Source of the DNA: Acorus gramineus
Taxonomy: Eukaryota > Streptophyta > Magnoliopsida > Acorales > Acoraceae
DNA: 64,000 nt
NCBI GenBank assembly: GCA_030737835.1
Contig: JAUJYN010000030.1
Span: forward strand, 1,628,057-1,692,056
Reading direction: 5' to 3'
Shown: piece after piece, positions 42,727-54,316 of the stretch
Position numbering within the stretch: the stretch's first letter is position 1
Layout of the letters: each line of letters starts with the position of its first letter
Position numbers and translations under genes: made by a program
Notes under the pieces: model-generated
The model's database searches: none
Told to the model about the DNA's origin: nothing
What the model saw: only the letters and a program-made list of their open reading frames with translations

Positions 42727-43936
42727 TCAATTGCTCAGCCCTGTGAACTTGCCCATTGCCATGCTGTACTCTAAGAAGATCCATCGGTCTCTTTGTTCCT
42801 TGGTAGCTAATTCAACAAATAACTTACGATTCTTGGCATCTTTCATGAGCTTGGCTGCAAATGACCATTCACAAGCTTCACGTGGTATGATGGTCATCCT
42901 CAACAGCAAATCCATACATTCAGTGATTGATGGGACATTGACTGGACCACGAGGGGTAGGGGCATCCATTGCATGTTTAGTTCTCAGCCCACTTAGCTCA
43001 CAAACTCTATCCAGTGACTTCTCCCATCTCTAGCCAGCACTTGTCTTCAACTTTTTCTGAGCGGGGCACTGACGAGGAGTAGCACTTGTTGGAGAGGGAG
43101 TGTAGGTGTCCCTAACAAAATCATATTCAAAATATTGACTGTTGGATGTTTGAGTCTGGTACGCAGTGAATGTTTGAAACCCACTGCCCTGTGGGAGGTC
43201 TTCTGATGCTCTGAATAGGTGAGGACTCCCCTGTCGTGGTGTACTTTCGTCCTCAAGTGTACCTCCTTCCTGCTCATTGTTCTCTTCCTCAACGGTGTAC
43301 ACCGTAGAACCAGGCAAAGAGACATCATTACCCCTGGCTGCTGTGCAGCCGAATAGAACATCCAATTCTGTTTCAAAAGCCAGTGGAAAATTACGAAACT
43401 TGTCTCCTCCTGGATGTCTCTATACAAGTATCATGTGGTACTGTGTGAGTGATTATAAAATAATTATAAGCCATGATATAAATAAATAATGTACCCCTCC
43501 AATCAACATTTTAAAGTAATACCTGAGCGAATGAGGCCCACCACTCATCAGACATTTCATATGTCCTCTTCTCCTCACTCCAACCAAGACCAGTTTCTTT
43601 TTGCAGTGCCTTCCATGTTTGCCAATCTTTCCTCATATTATCCCAATGATTCTTGAACTGGTCTCTTTCATAAGTTACACCAGTCCTCTGAGCGAACTTT
43701 CTAATTAAATTGGCATATCCATTCTTGTTTAAGGACTGTCAGGGCTTATTTCCTAATTGCATCTCTTCCAAACATATATTCACGAATACAGAATGCCTTT
43801 GGCTGTCCCATGTGGCCTTGGCTCGTGAAGTATTAACCTTCCTCTTTCCTTTCTGTTTGACAGCTATGGATTTCACCCTACGTTGAGGACCGGGCTGGGG
43901 TGGGTTATCCATCTGCCTATCATTGAGCCCATACAT
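42727..43936 (-). pseudogene. Harbinger ORF1, Myb/SANT-like DNA-binding protein (decayed)
   Basis: Two exons: 43936-43523 (donor CAG/GTATT) and 43419-42727 (acceptor TTGTATAG). Exon 1 encodes a basic stretch, then a Myb/SANT-like (Myb_DNA-bind_3) trihelix: [56 protein letters not shown]. Exon 2 starts RHPGGDKFRNF, as in L10-interacting-MYB-type proteins, and ends with a helical region (LLRMTIIPREACEWSFAAKL, VELATKEQRDRWIFLEYS). Two in-frame stops interrupt it (43739-43741 and 43030-43032), so it is a pseudogene. In the family this protein binds the transposon ends and helps the transposase enter the nucleus. Confidence 0.82.
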
Positions 43937-44869
43937 TCCACATCAACTTAACATATAGAACTCATTATATCAACATTTATTTATCATACACCAGCTTCAT
44001 CTAGGTGCACAACAGTACGTAAGGTTCATGTGGATGCACAACATATATATAATTAACTTATTCATCCATGAACATGAACAGATTCTAATATATTTTACAT
44101 GTGAAAAACATGAATATTCATTCATGTGGGCTTCATAAACACTTCATATTAATTTTGCAACAATGAAGGTTATCTTTGTAGGCCTTTCATGCTCTGTGTT
44201 TTTTTTTTTTTTTCATCCTATGTCATTCTGGACTGTGAACAGAAATGGCAAGTATATACTTTGATATATGATGACCTGCCTCAGTAATACATGTGAGAAT
44301 ATGAGGGAAATGCAGCATAAATCATGGCTTCTTTTATGGACATAGAGACTAATCTGTTCAAAATGACATGATAGTATTTATAGGCTTAACTAACATGCAA
44401 ATCAAGAATAAGATCTCTAGGTAAAAAAAAAAAGCTACAGAAGGGGACCACTCCTAATAAGTGGGTTTGAAATTATAGAATGTCATTATAAAATTTACAA
44501 ACAAAGAAATGTGTGGGACATGCTTCTTAAACATGCAAATGAAGAAGATCTCTACAAAAAAAAAAAAAAGCTAAAGAAGGAGACCACTCCAAATCAGGGG
44601 AGGCTGAAAGTGTAATATTTCATTACAAGGTCATCTTGGTGTGGGAGACATACTATTCAAACTAGACATCATGACTCCATTTCAAATGTTTTCATCCACA
44701 TTTGAGAGGAAGAAATCAAAGATGAATGAGGATGGGAGACATACTAACCGGTAAGCTTGGCGTGAGAAGAAGAGGTTGGGGAACTTGCAAGGCCTTGTGA
44801 ACTTGGGAGTGAAAGGGGGAGGCTGTTTCAGCTAGGGTTTCAATTTAATGGGGACAGGGCAGGTGATTT
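43937..44869 (-). other. 5' region of the Harbinger element (no gene seen)
   Basis: A+T-rich, with several poly-A/T runs (for example 44199-44213, 44424-44434 and 44557-44570) and two similar ~100-bp stretches (44400-44470 and 44535-44600, both AAGCTA.AGAAGGRGACCACTCC). Probably promoter and leader DNA of the transposon. No other open frame looks real. Confidence 0.55.
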
Positions 44870-46369
44870 TGTAACGCCCCCGAATCAGCCACCCATATTA
44901 GGCGAGAAAGACGGTGCGCTACGTGACATAAACCTCGAATCTCAGAGTAATCTAAGGAAAATAATTGTTATTCAACCAAGCATAATTAAATAATAATTTA
45001 AACTACACTGATAAATTATTACTTAAGACATCACCAGGATCTATCAATAATTCATCCTAAGTTTGGATGATTACACACATAATAATTATTAAACGTAACA
45101 ATCTCTACGGTTTTTGTTGATAGAGCTAAGGAAAGTCTACTACATGCCAAAGAAAGGCTTTATTCACCCTAATGAAAGCAAAACTAGACGATAAAGGATG
45201 ACGACCCAAACTTGATCTTGCTAACGCCTTCGAGATTCACAACGCTACTACTCGATCCTCAAATCTGAAAGGGGAAAAGGAGGGGTGAGCTACAACACGC
45301 TCAGTGAATGGACCATCATCATCCCGTTAGTACATTTATATTCAAAATATCAATATCGTAATATGTCTACACAGACATGTAATATATCAAGAAAATAAAT
45401 ATACAACAAGGCCACCAAGACATGCAATAATATATATACACACGCACACAAATCCTATCCAACATGATGCATGCAACACCACGAACACGCATGTCCGTCT
45501 TCGCAGCACCTAGCTCGCAGGGCCTTTCACAGGCATGGCCACGTAGACATAGCCACAAAGACTTGGGTCCTACGTTCTCGGACCTGGCCACGTAGACGTA
45601 CGCCCACCTAGACGTTGGCCACCAAGACTGAGCCACCTAGACGGAATGGATGCATTGATAATCTATCATATCTTCAAAATTCACAAAAGAATAGAGCATG
45701 CAAAAATCTCAACACACCAATCAATTCATGATAAATATCTCAATAAAAGGCATGCTCATATTTTATTTCGAAACTAGCAGTTATATTCCACAAAATAGAT
45801 GGTCCTAGCATGAATACATAATATATTCTTTTGAAACTACATATGAAACTCAAGTCCACTCACCTCCGATTCAACGACAATATGTGTGACACAATATCGG
45901 GCTAATCCGAATACGAAACTCCTGAAATAGAATAATAATTCTAATAAATAAAAATAAAAATAAATTGAAAAGCCATATTAAATAAACCTCCCATTTATTC
46001 TAACCCATTTATTCCAATAGCCCACACTGGACAATGGGCCTCTAGAACCCACTGGTTTATGAGCCAATCTGGTTGGGCCTAGAACCATTGCCCAACAAAA
46101 ACCAAAATTTCAGAACACCTAAAGCCAAAGACCCACTGGTCCACGGGCCACTCGGGTTGGGCCCAGGCCCACTGTCCAGAAATTCTGGACCAACCCAAAC
46201 CCATATATTCCTTTCTTCCTCCTTCATCTTCTTCTCCTTCCTCCTTCATCTACCTCTTCTACCCAACCATGGAAACTTCAAACCCATCACCACAACCATC
46301 ACCCTTCCTCCTCCAGACCCACCGCCGGCCGCCGTCCGGAGGTCCGCCGGCCGGAGACCCACCGGCGAC

Positions 46370-46419
<50 letters not shown>

Positions 46420-47111
46420 AAACTTCTTTTCCTCTTCTCCTCTTTCCAATACCCACATCTCTCTCTTCTCTCTCTTTCTCCCACACCCAAATACAAAAGA
46501 TAATCAATCAAAAACATTCTTCCATAACACAATCACCCAAAACAAATAATAATTAATCATCTTCACAATCATAATAAATCTCTATTACAACCATCCAAAT
46601 CTAAGATCTAAAACCCAAATCTCATAACCACCATGAAAAGAAAAGAAAACTAAGAAGATCATGATCAAGAACCAAAAGAATAAAAGATTCAAGAGAGAAG
46701 GGATGAAGGAAACATACCTAGATTGACAATGACAATGCCTCAAAATCTCAACTCGAATTAGGGTTAATGGGGAAGGTAATAGGGGTATTTAAAGGGGTTA
46801 ATTTGAAATCAAAATCTCTAAAAATCTGGGCTGTTAAAATTTCTGATATGGAAAAATCGGAGGGACAATTTCGGATAGGTCCAGACAGAATTGAAATTTG
46901 CAAACAGGTCCTTCCCTGGCTAACCCAAAATCTAATAATTACAACTGGGTCCCCAGATCCAATTAACATGCTAACAACCTCTATTAAAGCCCATTGGGAA
47001 TAAAATACCAACCCTTTTGACCTAAACAACTGTACAAAATAATAAATTATTATTTCTCTCAATATATAATTATATATAATATATAATTATATAAAATATG
47101 CAGTTGTTACA
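44870..47111 (-). mobile_element. 3' LTR (left on map) of the GATTT element
   Basis: Ends TGTAACGCCCCCGAATCAGC and ...GCAGTTGTTACA. Holds a (CT)n run (46374-46415) in a CCGCCGGCC-rich stretch. Near 45265-45310, read on the minus strand, is CATTCACTGAGCGTG, then GCTCACCCCTC and an acceptor-like CCCCTTTCAG, the same motif set as in the long-LTR family. Confidence 0.93.
46374..46415 (+). repeat. (CT)n microsatellite in LTR
   Basis: About 21 CT units. The sister LTR has about 19 (49838-49875), so the run has changed length since insertion. Confidence 0.92.
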
Positions 47112-47146
47112 TTCTTCCCCCCTTATAGGAATTTAGTCCCCTAAAT

Positions 47147-48217
47147 TCAAAACGTACCTTGAAAAACCTCACGAGTATTGTGCAGGTCACTGATAGAAAG
47201 GGCATTGATTTTTCCACGTGGCTGGTTCAAACCCGTTGTGTCTTGACCACCCTTTGTAGATTGAATGTTTTGTTCGACTTGAGCTCCACCGCGCTCCTTT
47301 TTTGGTTCGATGCATTCTGCTTGACGATGTCCAAGCTTGCCGCAATTGTAGCATGCACGACTATCGAATCGCCTTTGGGGACACTCGATCGACTTGTGTC
47401 CATACTCCCTACAGTTGTAACACATGATCTTTCCGTTGCTCCCACGACCGTGTCCAGCATCATGTTCAGATGATTCCCTTCTTTGACGCTTGATCGACCC
47501 GTGGTTCTCTTCCGATGATCGCTCATCCTTCCTTTTGTTTCGTGCTTGACGTTCCTTGATCCATTCATCACAATCTTGCTCTGTGACCAATGCACAATCC
47601 TTCAATTCTTCATAGACGCGAATTCGAAGGTTCCGTATTCTATGTCGAATGTCGCTCCTTAGCCCTTCTTGGAAGCGCCGACACTTCTCACTCTCGATTT
47701 GAATGTACTGGGGTGCAAAAATTGACAACTCCAAGAACTTCTCCTCGTATTGGGCCACCGTCATGTCTTGTGTCTGGCGAAGCTCTAAGAATGCTTGAAC
47801 CATGCGATCGCGCTCCGCAGGAGGGAAATACTTCTTGTAGAACATCTCCACGAATTCCTCCCAAGTGAGCAGCTCAATCCCACGGTTTAGGGACTGTTGA
47901 TGAACGTTCCACCATTGGATAGCAGTTCCTCGTAATTGATGAGCCGCTAAGAGGATACGTCGGCTATCTGTCACCTGCATCGACTTGAAGATTTGCTCTA
48001 GCTCGGTGATCCAATGCTTTGGGGCCAACGGATTGGTGCCAACACCTTGAAACATTGGCGGATCCATCTTCTTGAACCGCATCACCAATTGCTCTGGCTG
48101 GTTTTGATTCTCACCCAAACGACGCAACGTCATGTCATTCTGATGTCGAATTGACTGTGCCACCAAATCGGTCAGGGTTTGAAGATCCTGACGTAAAGCG
48201 TTGTGATTTCCCGCCAT
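47147..48217 (-). CDS. Retrotransposon Gag (GATTT element), open
   Basis: 356 residues from the MAGNHN start; an upstream in-frame ATG at 48271 is less likely because it lacks homology. N-terminal helical region 1-45; Retrotrans_gag core about 50-185 (MDPPMFQGVGTNPLAPKHWI, QWWN, YFPPAERD, MTVAQYEEKFLELSIFAPQY); Arg/Lys-rich linker 221-248; two CCHC zinc knuckles at 266-279 (CYNCREYGHKSIEC) and 289-302 (CYNCGKLGHRQAEC). The C-terminus (GKINALSISDLHNTREVF) is where a protease would begin, and the frame ends just before the 3' non-coding DNA. Two knuckles, against one in the long-LTR family, mark a distinct lineage. Confidence 0.92.
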   Translation of the reverse strand: MAGNHNALRQDLQTLTDLVAQSIRHQNDMTLRRLGENQNQPEQLVMRFKKMDPPMFQGVGTNPLAPKHWITELEQIFKSMQVTDSRRILLAAHQLRGTAIQWWNVHQQSLNRGIELLTWEEFVEMFYKKYFPPAERDRMVQAFLELRQTQDMTVAQYEEKFLELSIFAPQYIQIESEKCRRFQEGLRSDIRHRIRNLRIRVYEELKDCALVTEQDCDEWIKERQARNKRKDERSSEENHGSIKRQRRESSEHDAGHGRGSNGKIMCYNCREYGHKSIECPQRRFDSRACYNCGKLGHRQAECIEPKKERGGAQVEQNIQSTKGGQDTTGLNQPRGKINALSISDLHNTREVFQGTF

Positions 48218-48323
48218 CTTCTGTTTCTCCCTAATGAAGCAACGCACAGTTAGAACGTGTCCTATATGCATGCAAGCTTATGTCTTCTATTCCTATTCCC
48301 TAGCCCTAACAGGAAAAACCTAG

Positions 48324-48335
48324 GCTCTGATACCA
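48324..48335 (-). promoter_or_regulatory. Primer binding site, tRNA-Met(i), of the GATTT element
   Basis: TGGTATCAGAGC on the minus strand, three bases inside the 5' LTR boundary. Same primer class as the long-LTR family. Confidence 0.92.
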
Positions 48336-48338
48336 CTC

Positions 48339-49833
48339 TGTAACGCCCCGAATCAGCCACCCATATTAGGCGAGGAAGACGGTGCGCTACGTGACATAAA
48401 CCTCGAATCTCAGAGTAATCTAAGAAAATTAACCGTTATTCAACCAAGCATAATTAAATAATAATTTAAACTACACTAATAACTTATTACTTAAGACATC
48501 ACCAGGATCTATCAATAATTCATCCCAAGTTTGGATGATTACACACATAATAATTATTAAACGTAACAATCTCTACGGTTTTTGCTGATAGAGCTAAGGA
48601 AAGTCTACTACATGCCAAAGAAAAGCTTTATTCACCACAATGAAAGCAAAACTAGACGATAAAGGATGACGACCCAAACTTGATCTCGCTAACGCCTTCG
48701 AGATTCACAATGCTACTACTCGATCCTCAAATCTGAAAGGGGAAAAGGAGGGGTGAGCTACAACACGCTCAGTGAATGGACCATCATCATCCCGTTAGTA
48801 CATTTATATTCAAAATATCAATATCGTAATATGTCTACACAGACATGTAATATATCAAGAAAATAAATATACAACAAGGTCACCAAGACATGCAGTAATA
48901 TATATACACGCACACAAATCCTATCCAACATGATGCATGCAACACCACGAACACGCATGTCCGTCTTCGCAGCACCTAGCTCGCGGGGCCTTTCACAGGC
49001 ATGGCCACGTAGACATAGCCACAAAGACTTGGGTCCTACGTTCTCGGACCTGGCCACGTAGACGTACGCCCACCTAGACGTTGGCCACCAAGACTGAGCC
49101 ACCTAGACGGAATGGATGCATTGATAACCTATCATATCTTCAAAATTCACAAAAGAATAGAGCATGCAAAATCTCAACACACCAATCAATTCATGATAAA
49201 TATCTCAATAAAAGGCATGCTCATATTTTTATTTTGAAACTAGCAGTTATATTCCACAAAATAGATGGTCCTAGCATGAATACATAATATATTCTTTTGA
49301 AACTACATATGAAACTCAAGTCCACTCACCTCCGATTCAACGACAATATGTGTGACACAATATCGGGCTAATCCGAATACGAAACTCCTGAAATAGAATA
49401 ATAATTCTAATAAATAAAAATAAAATAAATTGAAAAGCCATATTAAATAAACCACCCATTTATTTAACCCATTTATTCCAATAGCCCACACTGGACAATG
49501 GGCCTCTAGAACCCACTGGTTTATGGGCCAATCTGGTTGGGCCTAGAACCATTGCCCAACAAAACCAAAAATTCCAGAACACCCAAAGCCAAAGACCCAC
49601 TGGCCCACGGGCCAGTCGGGTTGGGCCCAGGCCCACTGTCCAGAAATTCTGGACCAACCCAAACCCATATATTCCTTTCTTCCTCCTTCATCTTCTTCTC
49701 CTTCCTCCTTCATCTACCTCTTCTACCCAACCATGGAAACTTCAAACCCATCACCACAACCATCACCCTTCCTCCTCCTGACCCACCGCCGGCCGCCGTC
49801 CGGAGGTCCGCCGGCCGGAGACCCACCGGCGAC

Positions 49834-49879
<46 letters not shown>

Positions 49880-50560
49880 AAACTTCTTTTCCTCTTCTCC
49901 TCTTCTTTCCAATACCCACATCTCTCTCTTCTCTCTCTTTCTCCCATACCCAAATACAAAAGATAATCAATCAAAACATTCTTCCATAACACAATCACCC
50001 AAAACAAATAATAATTAATCATCTTCACAATCATAATAAATCTCTATTACAACCATCCAAATCTAAGATCTAAAACCCAAATCTCATAACCACCATGAAA
50101 AGAAAAGAAAACTAAGAAGATCATGATCAAGAACCAAAAGAATAAAAGATTCAAGAGAGAAGGGATGAAGGAAACATACCTAGATTGACAATGACAATGC
50201 CTCAAAATCTCAACTCGAATTAGGGTTAATGGGGAAGGTAATAGGGGTATTTAAAGGGGTTAATTTGAAATCAAAATCTCTAAAAATCTGGGCTGTTAAA
50301 ATTTCTGATATGGAAAATCGGAGGGACAATTTCGGATAGGTCCAGACAAAATTAAAATTTGCAAACAGGTCCTTCCCTGGCTAACCAAAATCTAATAATT
50401 ACAACTGGGTCCCCAGATCCAATTAACATGCTAACAACCTCTATTCAAGCCCATTGGAAATAAAGTACCAACCTTTTGACCTAAACAACTGTACAAAATA
50501 ATAAATTATTATTTCTCTCAATATATAATATATAATTATATAAAATATGCAGTTGTTACA
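48339..50560 (-). mobile_element. 5' LTR (right on map) of the GATTT element
   Basis: Collinear with 44870-47111. Small indels and scattered substitutions only. The motif set CATTCACTGAGCGTG/GCTCACCCCTC recurs at about 48740-48780. Confidence 0.93.
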
Positions 50561-50565
50561 GATTT

Positions 50566-50796
50566 GGTGGAATTAGCATGGGTATTTCAGTTTTTTCATC
50601 TCAAACACAGAAAATGAAAGTGCTTGCGTCCCCGAATCTATGTTTTGAGGCGTCGTCAACGTATGTGAAATTCCACTGTCAACGCAAAATCGGGTTTTTG
50701 ACGTCTTTTATCGCGAATTGTTGTTTGGAATTGGGTTTATGCGTCTGCGGTCATCAACGTGTCAAACGCAACAATTCGGGCCACCCAAACGTAGCC
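50566..50796 (-). other. Terminal segment of the Harbinger element
   Basis: On the minus strand starts GGCTACGTTTGGGTGGCC, a motif type common at plant PIF-Harbinger and Tourist ends, with TAA beyond it. GACGC/GACGTC motifs recur within about 150 bp. The opposite terminus is not in the window, so the exact terminal repeat length cannot be measured. Confidence 0.6.
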
Positions 50797-51003
50797 TAAA
50801 ACAACTTAGTACACAGTTGTTTTTTAGGATGCCTTGACGCCCAAATAGGACACGGGCATCATAAATTAGAAAAAGAAACTCAAGTACACCTAGATAATCC
50901 CTACTGTACCAATAATCATTGAGCAAAATCTTCCAGTGACATCAAACGTAAGTACGTAACTACTCCCCCCCCTTCCCAAATAAATAAATAAGAACAATGA
51001 TAC
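50797..51003. other. Short stretch between transposons
   Basis: A+T-rich, no frame or repeat recognised beyond a C-run (50966-50973). Because a solo LTR with duplication GATAC follows, this DNA was once contiguous with 54322 onward. Confidence 0.5.
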
Positions 51004-54000
51004 TGTCACGCCCCAGGGCGGCCGTCCCCGGGACGCGGCAGGTGTATATATCATATCAGAAGCCTACACAGGAGGTCAAATACATATACTCTAAACCACA
51101 GATAAAAATGACAACATAGATCAAACAAGGCTGACATAATATATACACAATATAGCGGAAGCTAAAACTGAGTCTGTAACCCAAAACATATTACAGACTC
51201 GATACACAATCATACGTCCTGTGAGAGCCAATATACATAGAAACAACTGAATATATACAGACGCGTGCCAAGCACAGAAATAAAATACATACAGCCAAGA
51301 AAAGGAATGCTGATAGCCTCTGCACTCGCGGAACGTGGCGCTGCTCCGCTATTGAAGAAATCCCTCGGAAAGCTCCAACTGCTGCTCCGGCTCCAGCTCA
51401 GGCTCAGTGGCAACTGGGGAAAACATATGCGAGGGGTGAGCCACACGCTCAGTGAACGGCACAACCCATGCATCACAGACAATATTGACCACAACATATT
51501 AATCCAGCTATTCGTCCCGCCTCAAAGGGGCAGGAACAACATAAACATTAATCCATCCTAAACCACAATTTCCATAACCCAGATCATACCCTCACCTTTA
51601 CCCCTCAACAGGGGACTCAGGATGTTGGGACTAACAATCAACCATAAACAAAACCAGCGGGTCGCTCATCGCCAACCCACTACACCCTCACCCTCACCTT
51701 TCCAAAGGTGACATAGGATTTTGGGACTGACTAGGCTGTTGGTCACCCTTAGTCCACTGGTAGTCCCTCCTCCACTCCGTAGGCCGCTTGGTCTCCACCC
51801 ACAACTTCAGCACAGTCCGTCACAAATATCGGGAGGCGCCTACTGATGTGGGTCCTCCGAAGGACGACCTTTCTAACGCTGGGGTAGCCTCTACCGGATC
51901 CAACGAGGGGTAACAGAACAGCCCATCCATACGCACGTGATCCACCCGGATACACCGACTACACATCTCCACAACTCAATGTCATGAACTCTTCAGAGTT
52001 CCTCCAGGGCGCATATCCAAGATGCGGGGAAACAAGTAAAATCAAAAGCAGGGTTGGAATATCATTGGGGGAAAGAAACTCGGGAGGGCAGCGTGAGTTC
52101 CCGATATAGGATACCCCGACAACCAAACAAGGAACACGGAGTACCCTAACCCGGGTCTCACCGCTGTCCTCGCAAGGCCCCTCCCTATAATATTCACTAC
52201 TCATGCTAATAATCATACTAAGCATACAACATTACTTATAATATTATTGGGACTAGAAACCTTGGGAGGGCAGCATGAGGTCCCGATACAGGACATCCTG
52301 ACAACCAAACAAGGAACACGGAGTACCCTAACCCGGGTCTCACCGCTGTCCTCGCAAGGCTCCTCCCGATAATATTACCTAAGGCATGCGATTTAACATA
52401 CACTAGCATTTAATTTAATAAATTAACTAGTAGGACGCATACACAGGTCGAGGTTTCCTAACATGAAACAGGAGACATGGTGCATGGCTCATACACATAT
52501 CCTAAGGGTGCAAGTCCCTAACATGCAAAGTCTAGGGTAGCATGCATTCTACAATTTAATCATACAAGCATGGATTACATATTATTGCAGGTTAATATAC
52601 ATCCACGGTGCCCCAGGAGAGGTCGGTATACGCCCAAGTGCGTATAACGCCTCTCTACTGGGTTGGATTGTCCCACTCACCAGTATCTGGGTCGTCGCAC
52701 GACCGTCCGTCTAGATCTGCAGACAGACATTCAATATGGTGAGTTAAAATCCATAATCACCCAAAAATACATAACATACCCAAATAAACACCCAAAATCC
52801 CAAATTAATCACCCAACACCCCCTGCAACCACCCGCACGGCCGGCCACCACCCGCACGGCCACCCGACCGCCCGGACGCGCCGCCGCGCCTCAGCCCGCG
52901 CACCCCGCACGCCTCGCGCCGCCCGCGAGCACCCCGCGCGCCCCCGCGCGCAGCGCCTCGCCTCGCGCGCACCCCGCGCGCACCTCCGGCACCCCGCGCG
53001 CACCTCCGCCACCTCGCCGCGCCTCGCGCGCACCACCACGGCCTCGCCGCGCACCCTGCACTCGGCCACCACCTCGCGCACGCACCTCCGCTGCCTCAGC
53101 CACCACCTCGCGCACACACCTCCGCTGCCTCAGCCACCACTTCGCGCACACACCTCCGCTGCCTCAGCCACCACCTCGCGCACACACCTCAGCTGCCTCA
53201 GCCACCACCTCGCGCACGCACCACCCCTGCTTGCACGCCTAGCACCCGCGTGACCAGCTCCTCGCGCACCAGCCCGCCCAGCACCAGCCGCCCAGCACCT
53301 CGCGCTCAGCTCGCCCAGCACCAGCCGCCCAGCACCTCGCGCTCAGCTCGCCCAGCACCAGCCGCCCAGCACCTCGCGCTCAGCTCGCCCAGCACCAGCC
53401 GCCCCGCACCAGCCGCCCAGCACGCCTGCACGACCAGCACAGCACGCCTCCTGCGCGCGCCTGCTTGCACGCCGCGCGCACGCACACGCGCATGCCCGCG
53501 CGCGCCCAGCCTGCGCGCTGCTGCTGCTCTACCTGCTGCCCGAGAACACCTCCCACCAGTCCGAGACCACCCCCTGCTACCCGAGACCACCCAAACCACC
53601 ACCCACCGACCTCCGACCACCTCCACCGCCCTCCGACGGCCTCCCACAGCCGCCGACCACCCCTCATACACAGATCCACACTCCTAGCATACATCTATGC
53701 AAGAAAAGTGAAGAAAAATGCCTTACCAAGGGGAGGAAGCGAAGTCCGGACGCTCTCCGCGCGCCGAAACCTTTCCCAAAGGCTCTCTTACGCCCCGATC
53801 TACCACGGCCCTCGAAATGGCCCGAATCAGAGGACAAAGAGAGGGGGACGGAGTGGCTAGAGTCGTCGGAATCGGGTTTTGAAGACACCGGAGTGTAGAT
53901 CGGGACCCGATCTACACTTCTCGTGCTTTAGGTTTTTAGGTTTGAGGGGCTTAAGGGCCTCTAATGGAAGAAAAAGAGAGAGAGAGGAGAGAGAGGGATT

Positions 54001-54316
54001 TGGTAGGGATGATGAACAGTAACTCGGAAAAATTAGATCCCACTCTTATATAGTGTGCGACTTAAAAACCCGGATACGCCCCGGAACTGCGAAATTTCGG
54101 GAACGTTACCGGAATTCGATGAAATTTTTGTGAGAGGTCTAAAATGGCACCAGGACACCAAATATGCAGTTAGATTTCCAATCGGAGTCCTCTAGCTTAG
54201 GACGATAGCTAACAGTCCAAAAATAAGCGGTTCCGATCGAAAAACCGGTAAAAACCGAAAAACTGCCAGAATGCTCCAACGGTTACCAGCAGGCTAAAAG
54301 TGACACATATATAACA
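51004..54316 (-). mobile_element. Reverse solo LTR with target duplication GATAC
   Basis: Complete 3313-bp LTR: TGTCACGCCCCAGGGCGGCC on the left, GTGACACATATATAACA on the right, flanked by GATAC at 50999-51003 and 54317-54321. Read on the minus strand: TATA 54045-54052, palindrome 53893-53917, donor-like GGTAAGG at 53726, GC-rich block about 52850-53530, exon-like segment 52681-52716, two hairpin modules (about 52235-52370 and 52058-52195), acceptor near 51417. No interior is present. Confidence 0.93.
53049..53225 (-). repeat. ~41-bp GC-rich tandem repeats in solo LTR
   Basis: Four to five copies of CACCACCTCGCGCACACACC plus CTCCGCTGCCTCAGC. A second array of 37-bp units (CCAGCCGCCCAGCACCTCGC plus GCTCAGCTCGCCCAGCA, three copies) lies at about 53285-53405. 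Neither resembles the 40-bp unit of the array LTRs although both sit in the same LTR position. Confidence 0.88.

Larger units (their letters stand above)
44870..50560 (-). mobile_element. Whole-looking gag-only LTR retroelement, target duplication GATTT
   Basis: LTRs 44870-47111 (2242 bp) and 48339-50560 (2222 bp) face the same way, with TGT...ACA ends (TGTAACGCCCC on the plus strand). Duplication GATTT at 44865-44869 and 50561-50565. Primer site for tRNA-Met on the minus strand at 48324-48335, purine tract at 47112-47126. The only gene is gag. By eye the LTRs differ by about 1.5-2%, suggesting an insertion under about a million years old. All parts needed in cis appear present and gag is open, but pol is lacking, so it would depend on a partner. 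Confidence 0.93.
41471..50796 (-). mobile_element. PIF-Harbinger DNA transposon, interrupted and cut at one end
   Basis: Minus-strand order from the right: terminus near 50796 reading GGCTACGTTTGGGTGGCC, flanked by a possible TAA target site (50797-50799); 5' region 50566-50796 and 43937-44869, split by a retroelement (44870-50560); Myb/SANT-like ORF (43936 to 42727); transposase (42305 to 41471). The left end, with the rest of the transposase and the second terminal repeat, is gone, replaced by the long LTR ending at 41470. The two-gene arrangement is typical of plant PIF/Pong elements. Confidence 0.82.

Noticed and set aside
46073-46549. 158-codon frame with Ser/Leu run
   Set aside because: Reads through the (CT)n microsatellite of an LTR. 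The counterpart in the sister LTR is different because of repeat length.
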